Assembly: GCA_900472485.1 (NCBI GenBank)
Contig: UCII01000019.1
Span: 1-64,000, forward strand
DNA length: 64,000 nt
From: Hyphomicrobiales bacterium
Lineage (GTDB): Bacteria > Pseudomonadota > Alphaproteobacteria > Rhizobiales > Rhizobiaceae
Reading direction: 5' to 3'
Below the pieces are notes generated by a model. That model saw only the letters and a list, made by a program, of their open reading frames with translations. It searched no databases and had not been told where the DNA came from. Made by a program: the position numbers and the translations under genes. Shown piece after piece: positions 52,088 through 61,452 of the stretch (positions within the stretch are counted from its first letter, which is position 1; each line of letters starts with the position of its first letter).

Positions 52088-53295
52088 GTACAGCTTGGCA
52101 ACAGACCGGAATTGAGGCGCCGCCGCTGACGGAGAGTGCGCGGGCAGTGCTGCGAACCATCGCAAGCAGCGGCCCTGCGACGAGACCGCAATTGAGCGCG
52201 TCGCTGATGTTTTCGAAACCCACCATGTCGGCGGCCGTCAGCGAACTTGAACGGCACGACCTGCTCGCGCCGGCCGGCATCAATCGCGGCTCGGTCGGAC
52301 GAACCTCCGTCACCTACGGCCTAGGGCCAAAGGCGGGCTTCGTCATCGGCGTCGATTGCGGCACGACCCATATCAACGCCATTGCCCGCGGCCTCGACGG
52401 CACGACACTCGGAACCGTCGAAATGCCGCTTGTCGACAAATCCGCCGATGAACGGTTTCTTCTGATAGAAGATGTTGTCGCAAGGTTGCTTTCCCAGTTC
52501 GAAACGCGATCGACGCCGTTGCGCGCAATCGCGATCGCTCTGCCGAACATCATTTCCGCATCGCTGGAGAGAATGTTCGGCCGCGAGACCTTGATACCCG
52601 TTCTGGAGCATTTGCAAGCCACCTACGGCGCGCCTGTATTGCTTGAAAACAACGTCAACTGCGCTGCCCTTGCCGAATATCACGAAGGATCGGCGAAGCA
52701 GTATTCCTTCGTAATCTACATGCAGATCGGCGTGAAGACCGGCATGGGCATCGTGCTGGACGGCAGGCTTTTCCGGGGCTTCAAGGGCGGCGCCGGCGAA
52801 ATCGGCCACCTCCCCTTTCCATGGTCGGAACACGAACGGCCGAAACGGCAACAGGTGGAAACCTATATGGGATCTGCAGCCCTCCTGGAGCGTGCAACAG
52901 CAAAATGGCCCGCCGGTGAAGGCGCCCCACCGAAGAGTGCCAGCGAACTTTTTGCCCGCGTGGAGCAATCTCCGACGGCGCGCGCCATTGTCGAGGAGCA
53001 TGCCCGCGATGTCGGAAACCTCGCTGCCGCCTGCGTCAGCGTGCTCGATCCGCAACTGATCGTGCTTGGCGGCGGTGTCGGGCAAAACCCGCAATTGCTG
53101 CCTGGCGTGAGGGATGTGGTGAAGGAATTGTGCTGGCCGGTGGAAGTGGTCAATGGCCAGCTATCGAACCAGGCGACCGTTCTTGGCGCCGTGCGTCTCG
53201 CCATCGACTTTGCCATGGCGAGACTTTTGGGAGAGGAAGGCAAGACTGCCTTCCTCTATCCGAGCGCGCTCGCCGTCAATCAAATCAGCATCTGA
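52084..53295 (+). CDS. ROK family transcriptional regulator
   Basis: A 403-residue regulator. N-terminal helix-turn-helix (about 10-75: VLRTIASSGPATRPQLSASL and KPTMSAAVSELERHDLL) is followed by a ROK sugar-kinase-fold domain with GVDCGTTHINAIA, ENNVNCAALAEYHEG and GGAGEIGHLPF. The start appears to be TTG at 52084, with no own ribosome site and coupled to the leader frame. It is convergent with the amino-sugar operon. It is the natural regulator for it and could bind the palindrome at 57952. Confidence 0.88.
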   Translation: MSTAWQQTGIEAPPLTESARAVLRTIASSGPATRPQLSASLMFSKPTMSAAVSELERHDLLAPAGINRGSVGRTSVTYGLGPKAGFVIGVDCGTTHINAIARGLDGTTLGTVEMPLVDKSADERFLLIEDVVARLLSQFETRSTPLRAIAIALPNIISASLERMFGRETLIPVLEHLQATYGAPVLLENNVNCAALAEYHEGSAKQYSFVIYMQIGVKTGMGIVLDGRLFRGFKGGAGEIGHLPFPWSEHERPKRQQVETYMGSAALLERATAKWPAGEGAPPKSASELFARVEQSPTARAIVEEHARDVGNLAAACVSVLDPQLIVLGGGVGQNPQLLPGVRDVVKELCWPVEVVNGQLSNQATVLGAVRLAIDFAMARLLGEEGKTAFLYPSALAVNQISI

Positions 53296-53302
53296 GCAAG
53301 GC

Positions 53303-54310
53303 TCAGATGTCGCGCTTGGTATCGGTCTGGCGGTAGCGGAATTCGCAGACCGGCAGGCCGGCATCCTCCGAGAGCGTCGCAATCAGCAACTGTGCGGGAA
53401 TAGCCTGCAGAATGGCATCGCCGATGCCTTCGGAGAAGGTTGGCACATGGATGACGACGAGATTGTCGGCATCCGCGATATCGGTCCGCGCGGTGACGAG
53501 AACCGAGGGAATGCCGAAGCTGGCGAGATCCTGCGCCAGCTTCACCTCGCGACCATTACCGAACAATAGCACGCCGCTATCCCGATCGTTCGGCTCCATC
53601 GGCCCATGGAGAAAGTTCAGCGTATCCCAATCCTGGGCCGCGACACGTGCGGCTTCGCGAATCAGGAGCGCCGCGTAGCCGGCCGTGCCCAGAGCCGCGC
53701 CTGCGCCAACGCAGTCGATTGACGTCTTGCCGGCCAGCAACTTGGCTCCCTTGTCGGCCTGAGCGCGCGTTTCGGTCAATACAGCCTCGGCGCGACCTGA
53801 AAGCTCTTGCCAATTCGTGCCGGACGGGCGACCGGCCTTGTCGATGAGCAAGGCCGCACTCAGCAGCGATCCGAGATAACTTGTCGTATTCGGGCCGCTA
53901 TCCGCGCCGCTCTCGGTTGCGATCATATGCTTCACGACCCGTGAAATCGGCGTGCCGTCCGCCTTGGCGATACCGTAGGAATGGGCGTTGGGACGGAGCT
54001 CCATCGCGCGCGCCGGCTCTTCGCTGCGGCCAGAGGCGGAAAAGGCGATGTAGGCTTCGCCAGCATCGACTGATGGGTCATAGAGATCGGTGCCCGGCAG
54101 CGCGAAGGCGCGAAGGCCCTGCGTGCGCATCTGCGCCGCGGCCGCGGCGGCCGCATAGAGGCTGGCACCGATCCCGACGAGGACCGTCGGTCCACGCCTT
54201 ACCGGCTCCAGGTCGAGCGTTTCCAGCCGCCTGGAGACGGCACTGAAGCAGGTGTTGAGGGCAGCGGGCTGCAATGCGATCGCTTCGCGGTAAGGCACTC
54301 TGTCTGTCAT
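53303..54310 (-). CDS. SIS-domain protein, possible sugar-phosphate isomerase/deglycase
   Basis: A 335-residue protein with two SIS halves: GPTVLVGIGASLYAAAAAAAQM with FSASGRSEEPARAMEL in the first, and DCVGAGAALGTAGYAALLIREAA with NFLHGPMEPNDRDSGVLLF in the second. This is the layout of GlmS-type isomerases, AgaS and fructosamine-6-phosphate deglycases (FrlB). The ATG at 54310 was chosen by position of the GGGA site. It is the last gene of the operon with kinase and ABC transporter and presumably acts on the phosphorylated product. Confidence 0.87.
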   Translation of the reverse strand: MTDRVPYREAIALQPAALNTCFSAVSRRLETLDLEPVRRGPTVLVGIGASLYAAAAAAAQMRTQGLRAFALPGTDLYDPSVDAGEAYIAFSASGRSEEPARAMELRPNAHSYGIAKADGTPISRVVKHMIATESGADSGPNTTSYLGSLLSAALLIDKAGRPSGTNWQELSGRAEAVLTETRAQADKGAKLLAGKTSIDCVGAGAALGTAGYAALLIREAARVAAQDWDTLNFLHGPMEPNDRDSGVLLFGNGREVKLAQDLASFGIPSVLVTARTDIADADNLVVIHVPTFSEGIGDAILQAIPAQLLIATLSEDAGLPVCEFRYRQTDTKRDI

Positions 54311-54378
54311 GATCATTCCCGTATCTTTTAAAGGAAGGGCGGCCGAGCAAATAGCGGCCGCCTGAGGACTGGCGGATC

Positions 54379-55269
54379 TCAATCCAGCTTCATGTAGTCG
54401 GCAAATCGCGCGGCATCGTTGATGGTAACCTTGTCGAGCTTGTTTTCGCCAAGACCCCATTTCTCGAAAATCTTGGCATAGGAGCCATCGTCGATCATCG
54501 ACTGCATGGTGGCCGCCAACGCATCGCGCAGCTTCGGATCGTCCTTGCCGACGAGCATTGCCTGGTAGCCGACGGCGTATTGCGCGCCCGTGACAAGTTC
54601 CAGCTTCTTGTTACCCGCCGGCTGATGCTGGAGGCTGTAGGCCGCTACCCCCGTCGTGTCCATGGAGAGATCGACGCGACCGCTCTGCAAGGCGATCTTG
54701 ATCTGGTCGTTCGACGGGAACTGCATGACGTTGAGCGGCTTATCGGCCGGGCAGAGCGTCTTCTGCTTGTCGAGGAGCTGAAGCGGGATCGAGCCCTGGA
54801 CCGCGCCGGCATTGAGCCCACAGGCGTCCTTCAGCTTATGCACGCTCTTCGGATTGCCCTCCAGCACGATGATGCTGGTGCCCTCGAGCATGTAGTTGAC
54901 GACATCGACGATCTTCTCGCGCTCGGCAAAATCGCCGAAGGCGGACATGCCCATATCGAAACGGCCGGCTTGGATGCCGGGAATGATGCTGGCGAACTGC
55001 GCCGGCACGTCGGTAAATTTCACGCCGAGACGGGCACCCATTTCGTCGCGAAGCTCGCGTTCGAGGCCGATAATCGTCTTGTTGTCCTCGCCGTAGAAAT
55101 CGTAAGGCGGTGTCTGCGGTTCCGTGCCCACCTTGATCTCTCCCGAAGCCTGGATCTTTTCGGGCAGCATGGCGTGCAGTTTCTGGTCGACGCCCGCGGC
55201 CCAGGCCATGGGAGTTGCGAGCATCGTCGCCAAGGCTAAGGCGATTGTCAGTTTGGTCTTCCCTGTCAT
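54379..55269 (-). CDS. Polar-amino-acid-type ABC binding protein
   Basis: A 296-residue binding protein with signal peptide (LTIALALATMLATPMAWA) and the family opening SGEIKVGTEPQTPPYDFYGEDNK with LGVKFTDVPAQFASIIPGIQAGRFDM. The ATG at 55269 has GGGG seven bases upstream; an ATG six bases earlier is too close to it. It serves the transporter genes immediately upstream. The presence of kinase and SIS genes suggests the ligand is an amino-sugar or Amadori-type compound rather than a plain amino acid. Confidence 0.9.
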   Translation of the reverse strand: MTGKTKLTIALALATMLATPMAWAAGVDQKLHAMLPEKIQASGEIKVGTEPQTPPYDFYGEDNKTIIGLERELRDEMGARLGVKFTDVPAQFASIIPGIQAGRFDMGMSAFGDFAEREKIVDVVNYMLEGTSIIVLEGNPKSVHKLKDACGLNAGAVQGSIPLQLLDKQKTLCPADKPLNVMQFPSNDQIKIALQSGRVDLSMDTTGVAAYSLQHQPAGNKKLELVTGAQYAVGYQAMLVGKDDPKLRDALAATMQSMIDDGSYAKIFEKWGLGENKLDKVTINDAARFADYMKLD

Positions 55270-55332
55270 TGTCATTCCCCTTTTTTCCTGGTGCACGTGA
55301 AGGACGTGCGGCCTCATTGCGGTGCCTGCCAG

Positions 55333-56121
55333 TCAGTGCATCCGTCTCAAAAACGCCTGCGTTCTTTCCTGTTGCGGATTGTCGAGCACGTCGCGCGCCG
55401 GCCCTTCCTCGACGACGACGCCCTGATCCATGAACACGATCCGATCGGCGACATCGCGGGCGAAGGAGAGTTCGTGCGTCACCACGATCATCGTCATTCC
55501 GTCCGCCGCGAGTTTGCGCATCACGTTCAGCACCTCGCCAACGAGTTCGGGATCGAGTGCGGATGTCGGCTCGTCGAAGAGCATCAGCTTCGGGTTCATC
55601 GCCAGCGCCCGGGCGATCGCTACGCGCTGTTGCTGCCCGCCGGAAAGCTGATAGGGATAGGCGCTGCCGCGGCCTTCGAGATCCACCATCTTCAGGAGCT
55701 CTCGTGCTCTGGATACCGCCTCCTCGCGCGACTTTCCGCGATTGAGGATCGGCGGCTGAGAAATGTTCGTCAGCACGTCCTGGTGGGCGAAAAGATTGAA
55801 ACGCTGGAACACCATGCCGATGTCGCGCCGCTGCACGGCCAGTTCCTTGCCGCTCATCTCATGCAAGGCATCGCCCCGCTCGTGATAGCCGATCAACTGG
55901 CCATCGACGAGAATGCGGCCCGCTGTCATTCGTTCCAGGTGGTTGATGCATCTGAGAAAGGTCGATTTTCCGCTTCCCGAGGGACCGAGCAGGCAGACGA
56001 CCTCGCCCTTGTCGACGGAGAGGTTGATGCCCTTCAGCACTTCCAGCGGACCGAAGGATTTGTGGACGTCGATCGCCTGGACGAGAGCTCTTGCCGAGGA
56101 CGATGTTGCAGGAGCACTCAT
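55333..56121 (-). CDS. Amino-acid-type ABC transporter ATPase (GlnQ/ArtP family)
   Basis: A 262-residue ATPase: Walker [10 protein letters not shown], signature [15 protein letters not shown], Walker [18 protein letters not shown] and H-loop [13 protein letters not shown]. It overlaps the permease gene by 4 bp. It ends in [11 protein letters not shown], the usual C-terminus of this family. Confidence 0.92.
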   Translation of the reverse strand: MSAPATSSSARALVQAIDVHKSFGPLEVLKGINLSVDKGEVVCLLGPSGSGKSTFLRCINHLERMTAGRILVDGQLIGYHERGDALHEMSGKELAVQRRDIGMVFQRFNLFAHQDVLTNISQPPILNRGKSREEAVSRARELLKMVDLEGRGSAYPYQLSGGQQQRVAIARALAMNPKLMLFDEPTSALDPELVGEVLNVMRKLAADGMTMIVVTHELSFARDVADRIVFMDQGVVVEEGPARDVLDNPQQERTQAFLRRMH

Positions 56122-56984
56122 CCGTTTCTCCCTTCCGCGCCCATGAGGCGCAGGGCGCCTTGCAGCAGGCCGGGCGCCTGGTTCGTAGATTTTCCAAGCC
56201 GGCTTTCGATGACGAGCTGGATGGCTGAGGCGATCGTGGTCATTACGAGGTACCAGATGCTGGCAACGATCAGCAGTTCGATGATCAGGAAGTTCCGGGC
56301 GTAGATATTCTGCGCGCGCGTCAGCAGGTCCTGGGCTGCGACGACGGAAACGAGCGAGGTCGTCTTCAACATCGAGATCGTCTGATTGCCGATCGGCGGG
56401 ATGATGACGCGTAGCGCCTGGGGAAAGATGATGCGTAGCATCGATTGGGCGGGCGTATAACCGAGCGCCTTGGCGGCTTCATTTTGGCCGCTATCGACAG
56501 CGAGCAGTCCGCCGCGAATGATCTCCGCCATATAGGCCGCCTCATTGAGGCTGAGGGCAAGAAGCGCTGCGACGAAAGCCGTGACGATCGAATTGGTGTC
56601 GATGTGGATGGAACCGATATCGATGCTCGGAATGAAAAGCTGGATATTGAACCAGAAGATGATCTGGACCAGCAGCGGCGTGCCGCGGAAGAACCAGATA
56701 TAGAGGCTTGCGAAACCGGACAGCACCGGATTGGACGCGAGCCGCATCGTGGCAAGGATGGCACCGGCAACGATGCTGATGATCATCGACAAGACGGTGA
56801 ACAGGATAGTCAGCTTGATCCCATCCAGGATCGTCTCGTCGAAGATATATTGAGGTATGGCCGACCAGGCGATGTGGCGGCTGGTGGCGACCATGAACAC
56901 CAGCAATACGACGACAGCGATCAGCACGACCGCGATCACGCGCTGCCCCCAGTTTCGTGCGGGAATGATTTTTTGGGAGGTCAT
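56118..56984 (-). CDS. Amino-acid-type ABC transporter permease
   Basis: A 288-residue permease with about five to six spans and EAA-type loop [26 protein letters not shown], family HisMQ/GlnP. The ATG at 56984 has GGAGA upstream and overlaps the kinase stop by 4 bp. Its single permease gene suggests a homodimeric channel. An N-terminal extension of about 20 residues precedes the first span. Confidence 0.9.
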   Translation of the reverse strand: MTSQKIIPARNWGQRVIAVVLIAVVVLLVFMVATSRHIAWSAIPQYIFDETILDGIKLTILFTVLSMIISIVAGAILATMRLASNPVLSGFASLYIWFFRGTPLLVQIIFWFNIQLFIPSIDIGSIHIDTNSIVTAFVAALLALSLNEAAYMAEIIRGGLLAVDSGQNEAAKALGYTPAQSMLRIIFPQALRVIIPPIGNQTISMLKTTSLVSVVAAQDLLTRAQNIYARNFLIIELLIVASIWYLVMTTIASAIQLVIESRLGKSTNQAPGLLQGALRLMGAEGRNG

Positions 56985-57934
56985 GCGGCTCTCCAATCAT
57001 CGGCAGTTTTCAGTTCGCCGTCGATATGCGGCGGCGGCAAGGTGGCCGGCAGGTCACCACGGCTGAGCTTGCGGGCAAGCACCATCGCCCCTGCCACCGG
57101 CGCCTCGTTGAGAAGGGTCAGCGTCAGATCGGGCAGACGATCGCCGAGGGCGGTTTTGAAAGCCGCGAGAAGCCGCGGCTGACGGGCAATGACGCCGCCG
57201 CCGGTGACGACATCGCCACGCGGCGCGCCGCGTTCCAGCAATTGCGCTGTGAGCACGGCAAGTGAGGCACCCGCCTCCGTGATGACCTTGTCGGCATATC
57301 GCGAACCTGCATTCGCTGCGTCGAATACCAAGGGTGCGAGCCGGCCAATGCCGGCTGCCGATCCGATCTCGCCCAACGCCCGCCCAATCTCGATCGGCGA
57401 CGATATGCCAAGCGCTTCGATGAGGTTGCGACCGAGAAGATCAAGCGGTTGTCCCTGGTCAAGCGCAAAGCGGATGGTCCGGGCCGCTTCCCGCACAAGA
57501 CCGCTCGCACTTCCTTCGTCGCCCAGGTACCAACCCCAGCCGCCGGATGCGATCATCCTGCGCGCAGCGTCGCGCGAGACCGCAATCGAACCGGTACCGC
57601 TGATAACGGAAATGCCGCTCGACTTGCCCGCCGCCGGCAGCAACAGCTCGGAGTCGTTGAGAACGAGGACGGCGCCGGGCAAGTGCCGGGCAAGCCTTGT
57701 TTGCAGCGCAAGCCGATCCTCGTCGCTGTCGCAGCCATGCGCGCCGACGACCGTGATCTTCGGTGCCGCTGCGGTCGTTGCGACAAGCAGCGAAACGAGG
57801 GCTTGCGCATCCACATCATGGTCGACGCGAGCGCGCCATTCGGCTGTGTGGACGGTCCTTTCGCCAACCGTCTCGCCATTCATCTCGGCGATAAGCTGCG
57901 TTTTGGTTCCGCCAATATCAATTCCAGCAATCAT
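56981..57934 (-). CDS. BadF/BadG-type ATPase, N-acetylglucosamine-kinase-like
   Basis: A 317-residue kinase of the ASKHA fold: GIDIGGTKTQLIAEM phosphate-1 motif, VVGAHGCDSDEDR, VISGTGSIAVSRD with the adenosine motif and GGWGWYLGDEGSASGLVREAA, as in NagK-type kinases. The ATG at 57934 is preferred to a TTG at 57943. First gene of the operon, with a perfect palindrome and a TATAAT box just upstream. It probably phosphorylates the imported amino-sugar compound. There is no NagA deacetylase here. Confidence 0.88.
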   Translation of the reverse strand: MIAGIDIGGTKTQLIAEMNGETVGERTVHTAEWRARVDHDVDAQALVSLLVATTAAAPKITVVGAHGCDSDEDRLALQTRLARHLPGAVLVLNDSELLLPAAGKSSGISVISGTGSIAVSRDAARRMIASGGWGWYLGDEGSASGLVREAARTIRFALDQGQPLDLLGRNLIEALGISSPIEIGRALGEIGSAAGIGRLAPLVFDAANAGSRYADKVITEAGASLAVLTAQLLERGAPRGDVVTGGGVIARQPRLLAAFKTALGDRLPDLTLTLLNEAPVAGAMVLARKLSRGDLPATLPPPHIDGELKTADDWRAA

Positions 57935-57951
57935 GCGTCCCAATCCATTTG

Positions 57952-57968
57952 TTAGGTAACTTACCTAA
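57952..57968. promoter_or_regulatory. Perfect palindrome and -10 box before the kinase operon
   Basis: TTAGGTAA-C-TTACCTAA is a perfect 8-bp-arm inverted repeat 18 bp before the kinase ATG. The minus strand has TATAAT at 57973-57968, so transcription would start inside the palindrome. ROK-family repressors bind comparable AT-rich palindromes; the ROK protein at 52084 is the best candidate. Confidence 0.65.
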
Positions 57969-58143
57969 TTATAAGGGACGCGCAAGCATTATTTCGCGAT
58001 CTCTCGGATCGGTGAATGATCCCGAGGTTGAATCCAAATTCGTGGCCTGAGCGATTACAGCGGGGACGCCGAATTCAGATGAGCACACGCGGTCGGTCCC
58101 GAAGCACATCGACGGGACGCAAGAGACATGATTGGTGATGGGG

Positions 58144-59133
58144 TCACATGGCGAGCGCGTATGACGCCCGCTCGGCCTGAAGATATGCGAGCGTCCGTGC
58201 AATCCCCTCCTCCAGACCGACCGAGGGGGTCAGTCCGTAGGAGCGTTGCAGGGCCGTGTCGCCGCAGCGGTAAAAGACACCTTCCGGGTGGTTCGATCGC
58301 CCGGTGACGGCCGGCTGCCAGCCAATCTGCCGACTGATCGCCTCCGCCAACGCGATGAAGGAAGTCGCGGTGCCGGTCGATAGATTGAGGCTTGCCCCGT
58401 CGGGAAGCAGCTCCCTCGTCTGCCAGATGAAGTCGATGCAGTCCGAGATGTGGATAAAGTCCCGACACTGATGGCCCGAGCCCCAGACGAAGACTTCCGG
58501 CGCACCCTTTTCCGCAAGCAAGCGACGGCAGATCGCCGGAAAAGGATAGGCAAGATCCTGATCCTCGCCATAGCCGCTGAACGGCCTGTAGGCGATGGCC
58601 CGCCGGCCGTACCGTTCGACATAGAGTTTCATCAGATATTCGCCGGTCAATTTTGCCCAGCCATAGCTGAGATCGGGGACACCGACGGCGGCGTCGAAAT
58701 TGATCATGTCCTCCGACAGCAGCCGATGATTGGCGATAGTCTGCAACGACACCGGATAGGCCGCACTGGAACTGAAGAATATGACTGAACCGGGTTTGGC
58801 GCGTGATGCCCACTGCCACAGTTCCGCATCGACTGCCAGATCCTCGGCAACGTCGAGCGCGCGCGTCTCGAGCGTCAAGCGACCGCCAACGAGCGCGGCA
58901 AGATGGAAGACATAGTCGAAATGCTCGGGAGGGCGCGCGAAGAACGTCCGGCAATCCTCTTCGCAAAAAGTGAAGCGGGAACGCTGAAGCCGCTGCCACA
59001 GTTCCGGATGCAGCGCCCCCGTTCCCGCGACCAGTGAATCGACGCAGACGACATCCAAGCCCTCGGCGAGAAGCCGCCGGACAAGATGCCGGCCCACGAA
59101 ACCGCAACCCCCAGTCACTAACGCGCGTCCCAT
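58144..59133 (-). CDS. NAD-dependent epimerase/dehydratase (extended SDR)
   Basis: A 329-residue nucleotide-sugar enzyme: GRALVTGGCGFVGRHLV Rossmann motif, FHLAALVGGR, catalytic Ser cluster FFSSSAAYP and Y-x3-K in SYGWAKLTGEYL, then AYRPFSGYGEDQDLAYPFP and FVWGSGHQCRDFIHISD. It lies 14 bp after the glycosyltransferase gene. Likely makes a nucleotide-sugar donor for that transferase; the exact sugar is unknown. Confidence 0.9.
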   Translation of the reverse strand: MGRALVTGGCGFVGRHLVRRLLAEGLDVVCVDSLVAGTGALHPELWQRLQRSRFTFCEEDCRTFFARPPEHFDYVFHLAALVGGRLTLETRALDVAEDLAVDAELWQWASRAKPGSVIFFSSSAAYPVSLQTIANHRLLSEDMINFDAAVGVPDLSYGWAKLTGEYLMKLYVERYGRRAIAYRPFSGYGEDQDLAYPFPAICRRLLAEKGAPEVFVWGSGHQCRDFIHISDCIDFIWQTRELLPDGASLNLSTGTATSFIALAEAISRQIGWQPAVTGRSNHPEGVFYRCGDTALQRSYGLTPSVGLEEGIARTLAYLQAERASYALAM

Positions 59134-59147
59134 TGTCTCCCCCACCA

Positions 59148-60356
59148 CTATGCAGAAAAATCACCCCGTCCCAGATAGATATCCACCATGCGGCGCCCCC
59201 ATTCCGCTCTGCTCGGCGCGATGCGGCGGCCAAGGGCCAACGCCCCTTCGCTCAGCCGCCGCATCAAGTGGTCGTCATCCGTCGCCACCAATTTCTCGGC
59301 CAGCGAATCCGCATCGCCGCTATCGAATACCAAACCGGCGCCATTCTCCTCGACCTCCGTCGCAATCAGCGCATTGCTGCTGACGATGACCGGGATGCCG
59401 GACATCAATGCTTCGGCGGCGACCAGGCCGTAAGGCTCGGGCATGCGCGACGGCATGACGAAAACGCGCGCGCTGCCGGCGATCTCGGTCACCTCTTCGT
59501 CGCTTAACCAGCCAGGCACATAGCAATGCGGCAACAGCCGCTGCATCTCGGCAAGCAATGGCCCGCGCCCGATCAGCGTTGCCGTCCTGCCGGTCTTGTT
59601 GAGCGCATCCGCCAGAGTATGAACCCCTTTTTCCCAGCACATGCGGCCGAGGAAAACAGTGCGGCGGTTGCGCCACGCCTCGACGGGCGACGGCGTCAAT
59701 GGCTGCGTCGGCGTGCGCAGTGTCGTGAAATGCTGGAAGGGGCCGGTGCGCAGAAACGCTTCCATGCTCTCATGCGCCAGGACGATGCCCACCCGGCTCC
59801 AAAATCCCTCGCCGACTCCCTGCTGTGTCAGGGTGCGACGGAAGCGCCAAAGCTTATGGAGATAACTGCGCTTGTCGCAATTGGTCGTCAGGCAGGCGAG
59901 AGATAGCGGCTTGATGTCACAAACCTCGCCGCTGCGGAAATTGATAAGGCCGCCATTCGGGCAGGTCAGGAAGAAATCATGCGCCGTGACGATGACTTTG
60001 ACCCGATGCCTGGCAAGCGCATAGAAAATCGAGGGCGAGAGGATCTGTGACCAGCCATGCACATGGACAACGGTTTCCTCATCCGATTCCCGAAGCAGGC
60101 CTTCCATCGCCTCATAGGCTCGCCGATTGTAGTTCTTCGCAAGGATATCGATGGTCGCCGGGCCTTCCCGAAGAGCGCGCTCGCCCAAGGCAACCGTCCG
60201 GATACCGGCAAAGCGCGGCTTGAGGCCTTCGCCATCATCGCCGACCAATACGGCGCATGTCAGCCCGGCATCTCTGCTTGCCTCAAGACATTGCAGCGCC
60301 ACCTTGGTTGCGCCACCGCGAACGGTCGAAACATCATTGACAAGTATGAGACGCAT
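59148..60356 (-). CDS. Glycosyltransferase family 4
   Basis: A 402-residue GT-B enzyme. N-terminal LILVNDVSTVRGGATKVALQCLEA, middle VVHVHGWSQILSPSIFYALARHRVKVIVTAHDFFLTCPNGG, and C-terminal VFLGRMCWEKGVHTLADAL, GRGPLLAEMQRLLPH and the E-x7-E motif EPYGLVAAEALMSGIPVI. Retaining glycosyltransferase for surface polysaccharide or glycoconjugate. Forms a unit with the downstream epimerase. Confidence 0.9.
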   Translation of the reverse strand: MRLILVNDVSTVRGGATKVALQCLEASRDAGLTCAVLVGDDGEGLKPRFAGIRTVALGERALREGPATIDILAKNYNRRAYEAMEGLLRESDEETVVHVHGWSQILSPSIFYALARHRVKVIVTAHDFFLTCPNGGLINFRSGEVCDIKPLSLACLTTNCDKRSYLHKLWRFRRTLTQQGVGEGFWSRVGIVLAHESMEAFLRTGPFQHFTTLRTPTQPLTPSPVEAWRNRRTVFLGRMCWEKGVHTLADALNKTGRTATLIGRGPLLAEMQRLLPHCYVPGWLSDEEVTEIAGSARVFVMPSRMPEPYGLVAAEALMSGIPVIVSSNALIATEVEENGAGLVFDSGDADSLAEKLVATDDDHLMRRLSEGALALGRRIAPSRAEWGRRMVDIYLGRGDFSA

Positions 60357-60533
60357 GAGAACAGCAACTCGCCTATGGCATTAACCAGGCGCAGCGAAAG
60401 AAACCGTCTTCTTACGTTTCGCGCCCGATACATAAAGCGCCCTAACGCACCAATTTTTCAATTCATCCATTCGCACGAGAGCATCCCGCTTTCAGTTTGA
60501 ATCCACAGGGTCTCATCGATGCAGGAGGGGGAA

Positions 60534-60677
60534 ATGCCGGTAGCGCATGCTTACCAAAGCCATGTGCTCCAGCTTGCTGTTTGCGCAACCACCAGGACGC
60601 TCTATTCAAACCGGAGCATTAGCGCGCGATTTGGTCCGGCGATTGGACGGGAATGTCAAACGGCAGGAAGTGTTTGA
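60534..60677 (+). CDS. Truncated 47-codon frame with strong ribosome site
   Basis: ATG at 60534 follows AGGAGGGGG directly. The frame MPVAHAYQSHVLQLAVC continues for 47 codons and ends in TGA at 60677, running into the 3-prime end of the vapC gene on the other strand. It matches no family. The excellent ribosome site and abrupt end suggest the start of a gene cut off by arrival of the toxin-antitoxin module. Confidence 0.3.
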   Translation: MPVAHAYQSHVLQLAVCATTRTLYSNRSISARFGPAIGRECQTAGSV

Positions 60678-61062
60678 GATTGGCTGTGATCACGATGAGC
60701 TTATGGATACTTGCCGTTCCCGCGATGACTGCATCTGCCGCGCCTGGATTATGCCCAGCGATGACCGCTTTCGCCTCCAGCCTCCCGGATTCAAGCGCAA
60801 CATCCTTGTCGACGGGCAGGATGTGATCACCATACCCGGCAATTAGCCCTTGTAGCCAGGTATGAATCCCTGCTGCCTTTGCCTTCGCACCTTTTGCCTC
60901 CAACAACCGAATGCCCTTTTCGATCTCGTGGATAGTCAACGCGGAAAGATAGATTGCGTCTCGTCGATCCTGTTCATCCACCCATTCGGCAAAAGTGTTA
61001 GATGCACTTGCCTTGGACGGGGCGAACATGGAGATCGCATTGGTGTCGAGAAGAAAGCTCAC
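60619..61062 (-). CDS. vapC: PIN-domain toxin, VapC family
   Basis: A 147-residue PIN ribonuclease. Acidic active-site residues are placed as expected: D6 (LLDTNAIS), Glu in HEIEKGI near residue 46, Asp in GAADAVIAGTA and a late VITANLKHF segment (the usual Asp there is Asn). It overlaps the antitoxin gene by 4 bp, the usual order antitoxin then toxin. It should cleave RNA when not neutralised. Confidence 0.88.
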   Translation of the reverse strand: MSFLLDTNAISMFAPSKASASNTFAEWVDEQDRRDAIYLSALTIHEIEKGIRLLEAKGAKAKAAGIHTWLQGLIAGYGDHILPVDKDVALESGRLEAKAVIAGHNPGAADAVIAGTASIHKLIVITANLKHFLPFDIPVQSPDQIAR

Positions 61063-61325
61063 AAATCGACCTCACGAGAGGGAGCAGGATTTCTTGAGAA
61101 AACATCGTCGGTAGGATCGAAATCGGCCGGAAAAGTCTTCAGGTACTGTACCAGGCTCGGCCGGCCGCTCCGAATCGCCTTTCTTGCCGCCTCGGCCACC
61201 CCCACACTGACAACGACGGCGGCAGCACGCCCGTGGCGCGTAATCGTCACGAACTCGCCGGCCGCGGCCTGATCGACGATATGAGAGAACGATGCCTTGG
61301 CATCCTTTAAGCTGATCGTTGTCAT
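61059..61325 (-). CDS. Phd/YefM-type antitoxin
   Basis: An 88-residue antitoxin with the Phd/YefM N-terminal DNA-binding pattern TTISLKDAKASFSHIVDQAAAGEFVTITRHGRAAAVVVS and a C-terminal tail (PADFDPTDDVFSRN) that would wrap the toxin. The ATG is next to an 11-bp inverted repeat upstream. It represses its own operon. Confidence 0.9.
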   Translation of the reverse strand: MTTISLKDAKASFSHIVDQAAAGEFVTITRHGRAAAVVVSVGVAEAARKAIRSGRPSLVQYLKTFPADFDPTDDVFSRNPAPSREVDL

Positions 61326-61330
61326 GGTAA

Positions 61331-61368
61331 GCTCCTAAAAGAGGTCACTTATGACTACTTTTAGGAGC
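61331..61368. promoter_or_regulatory. Toxin-antitoxin operator: 11-bp inverted repeat
   Basis: GCTCCTAAAAG (61331-61341) and CTTTTAGGAGC (61358-61368) are perfect 11-bp arms 16 bp apart, starting 5 bp upstream of the antitoxin ATG. The position fits autoregulation by the antitoxin complex. The arm AGGAGC also supplies the ribosome site. Confidence 0.7.
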
Positions 61369-61452
61369 GTATTTGTATAAAATCAAGGCGAGGAACATGG
61401 GTTGCCGTGACGTTCACATCGCTGCCACCGACGGAGCAAAGAAGCCCGCCAT

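Noticed and set aside
58003-58026. CTCGGATC / GATCCCGAG stem as terminator of the epimerase gene
   Set aside because: Short bulged stem without a T-run on the minus strand.
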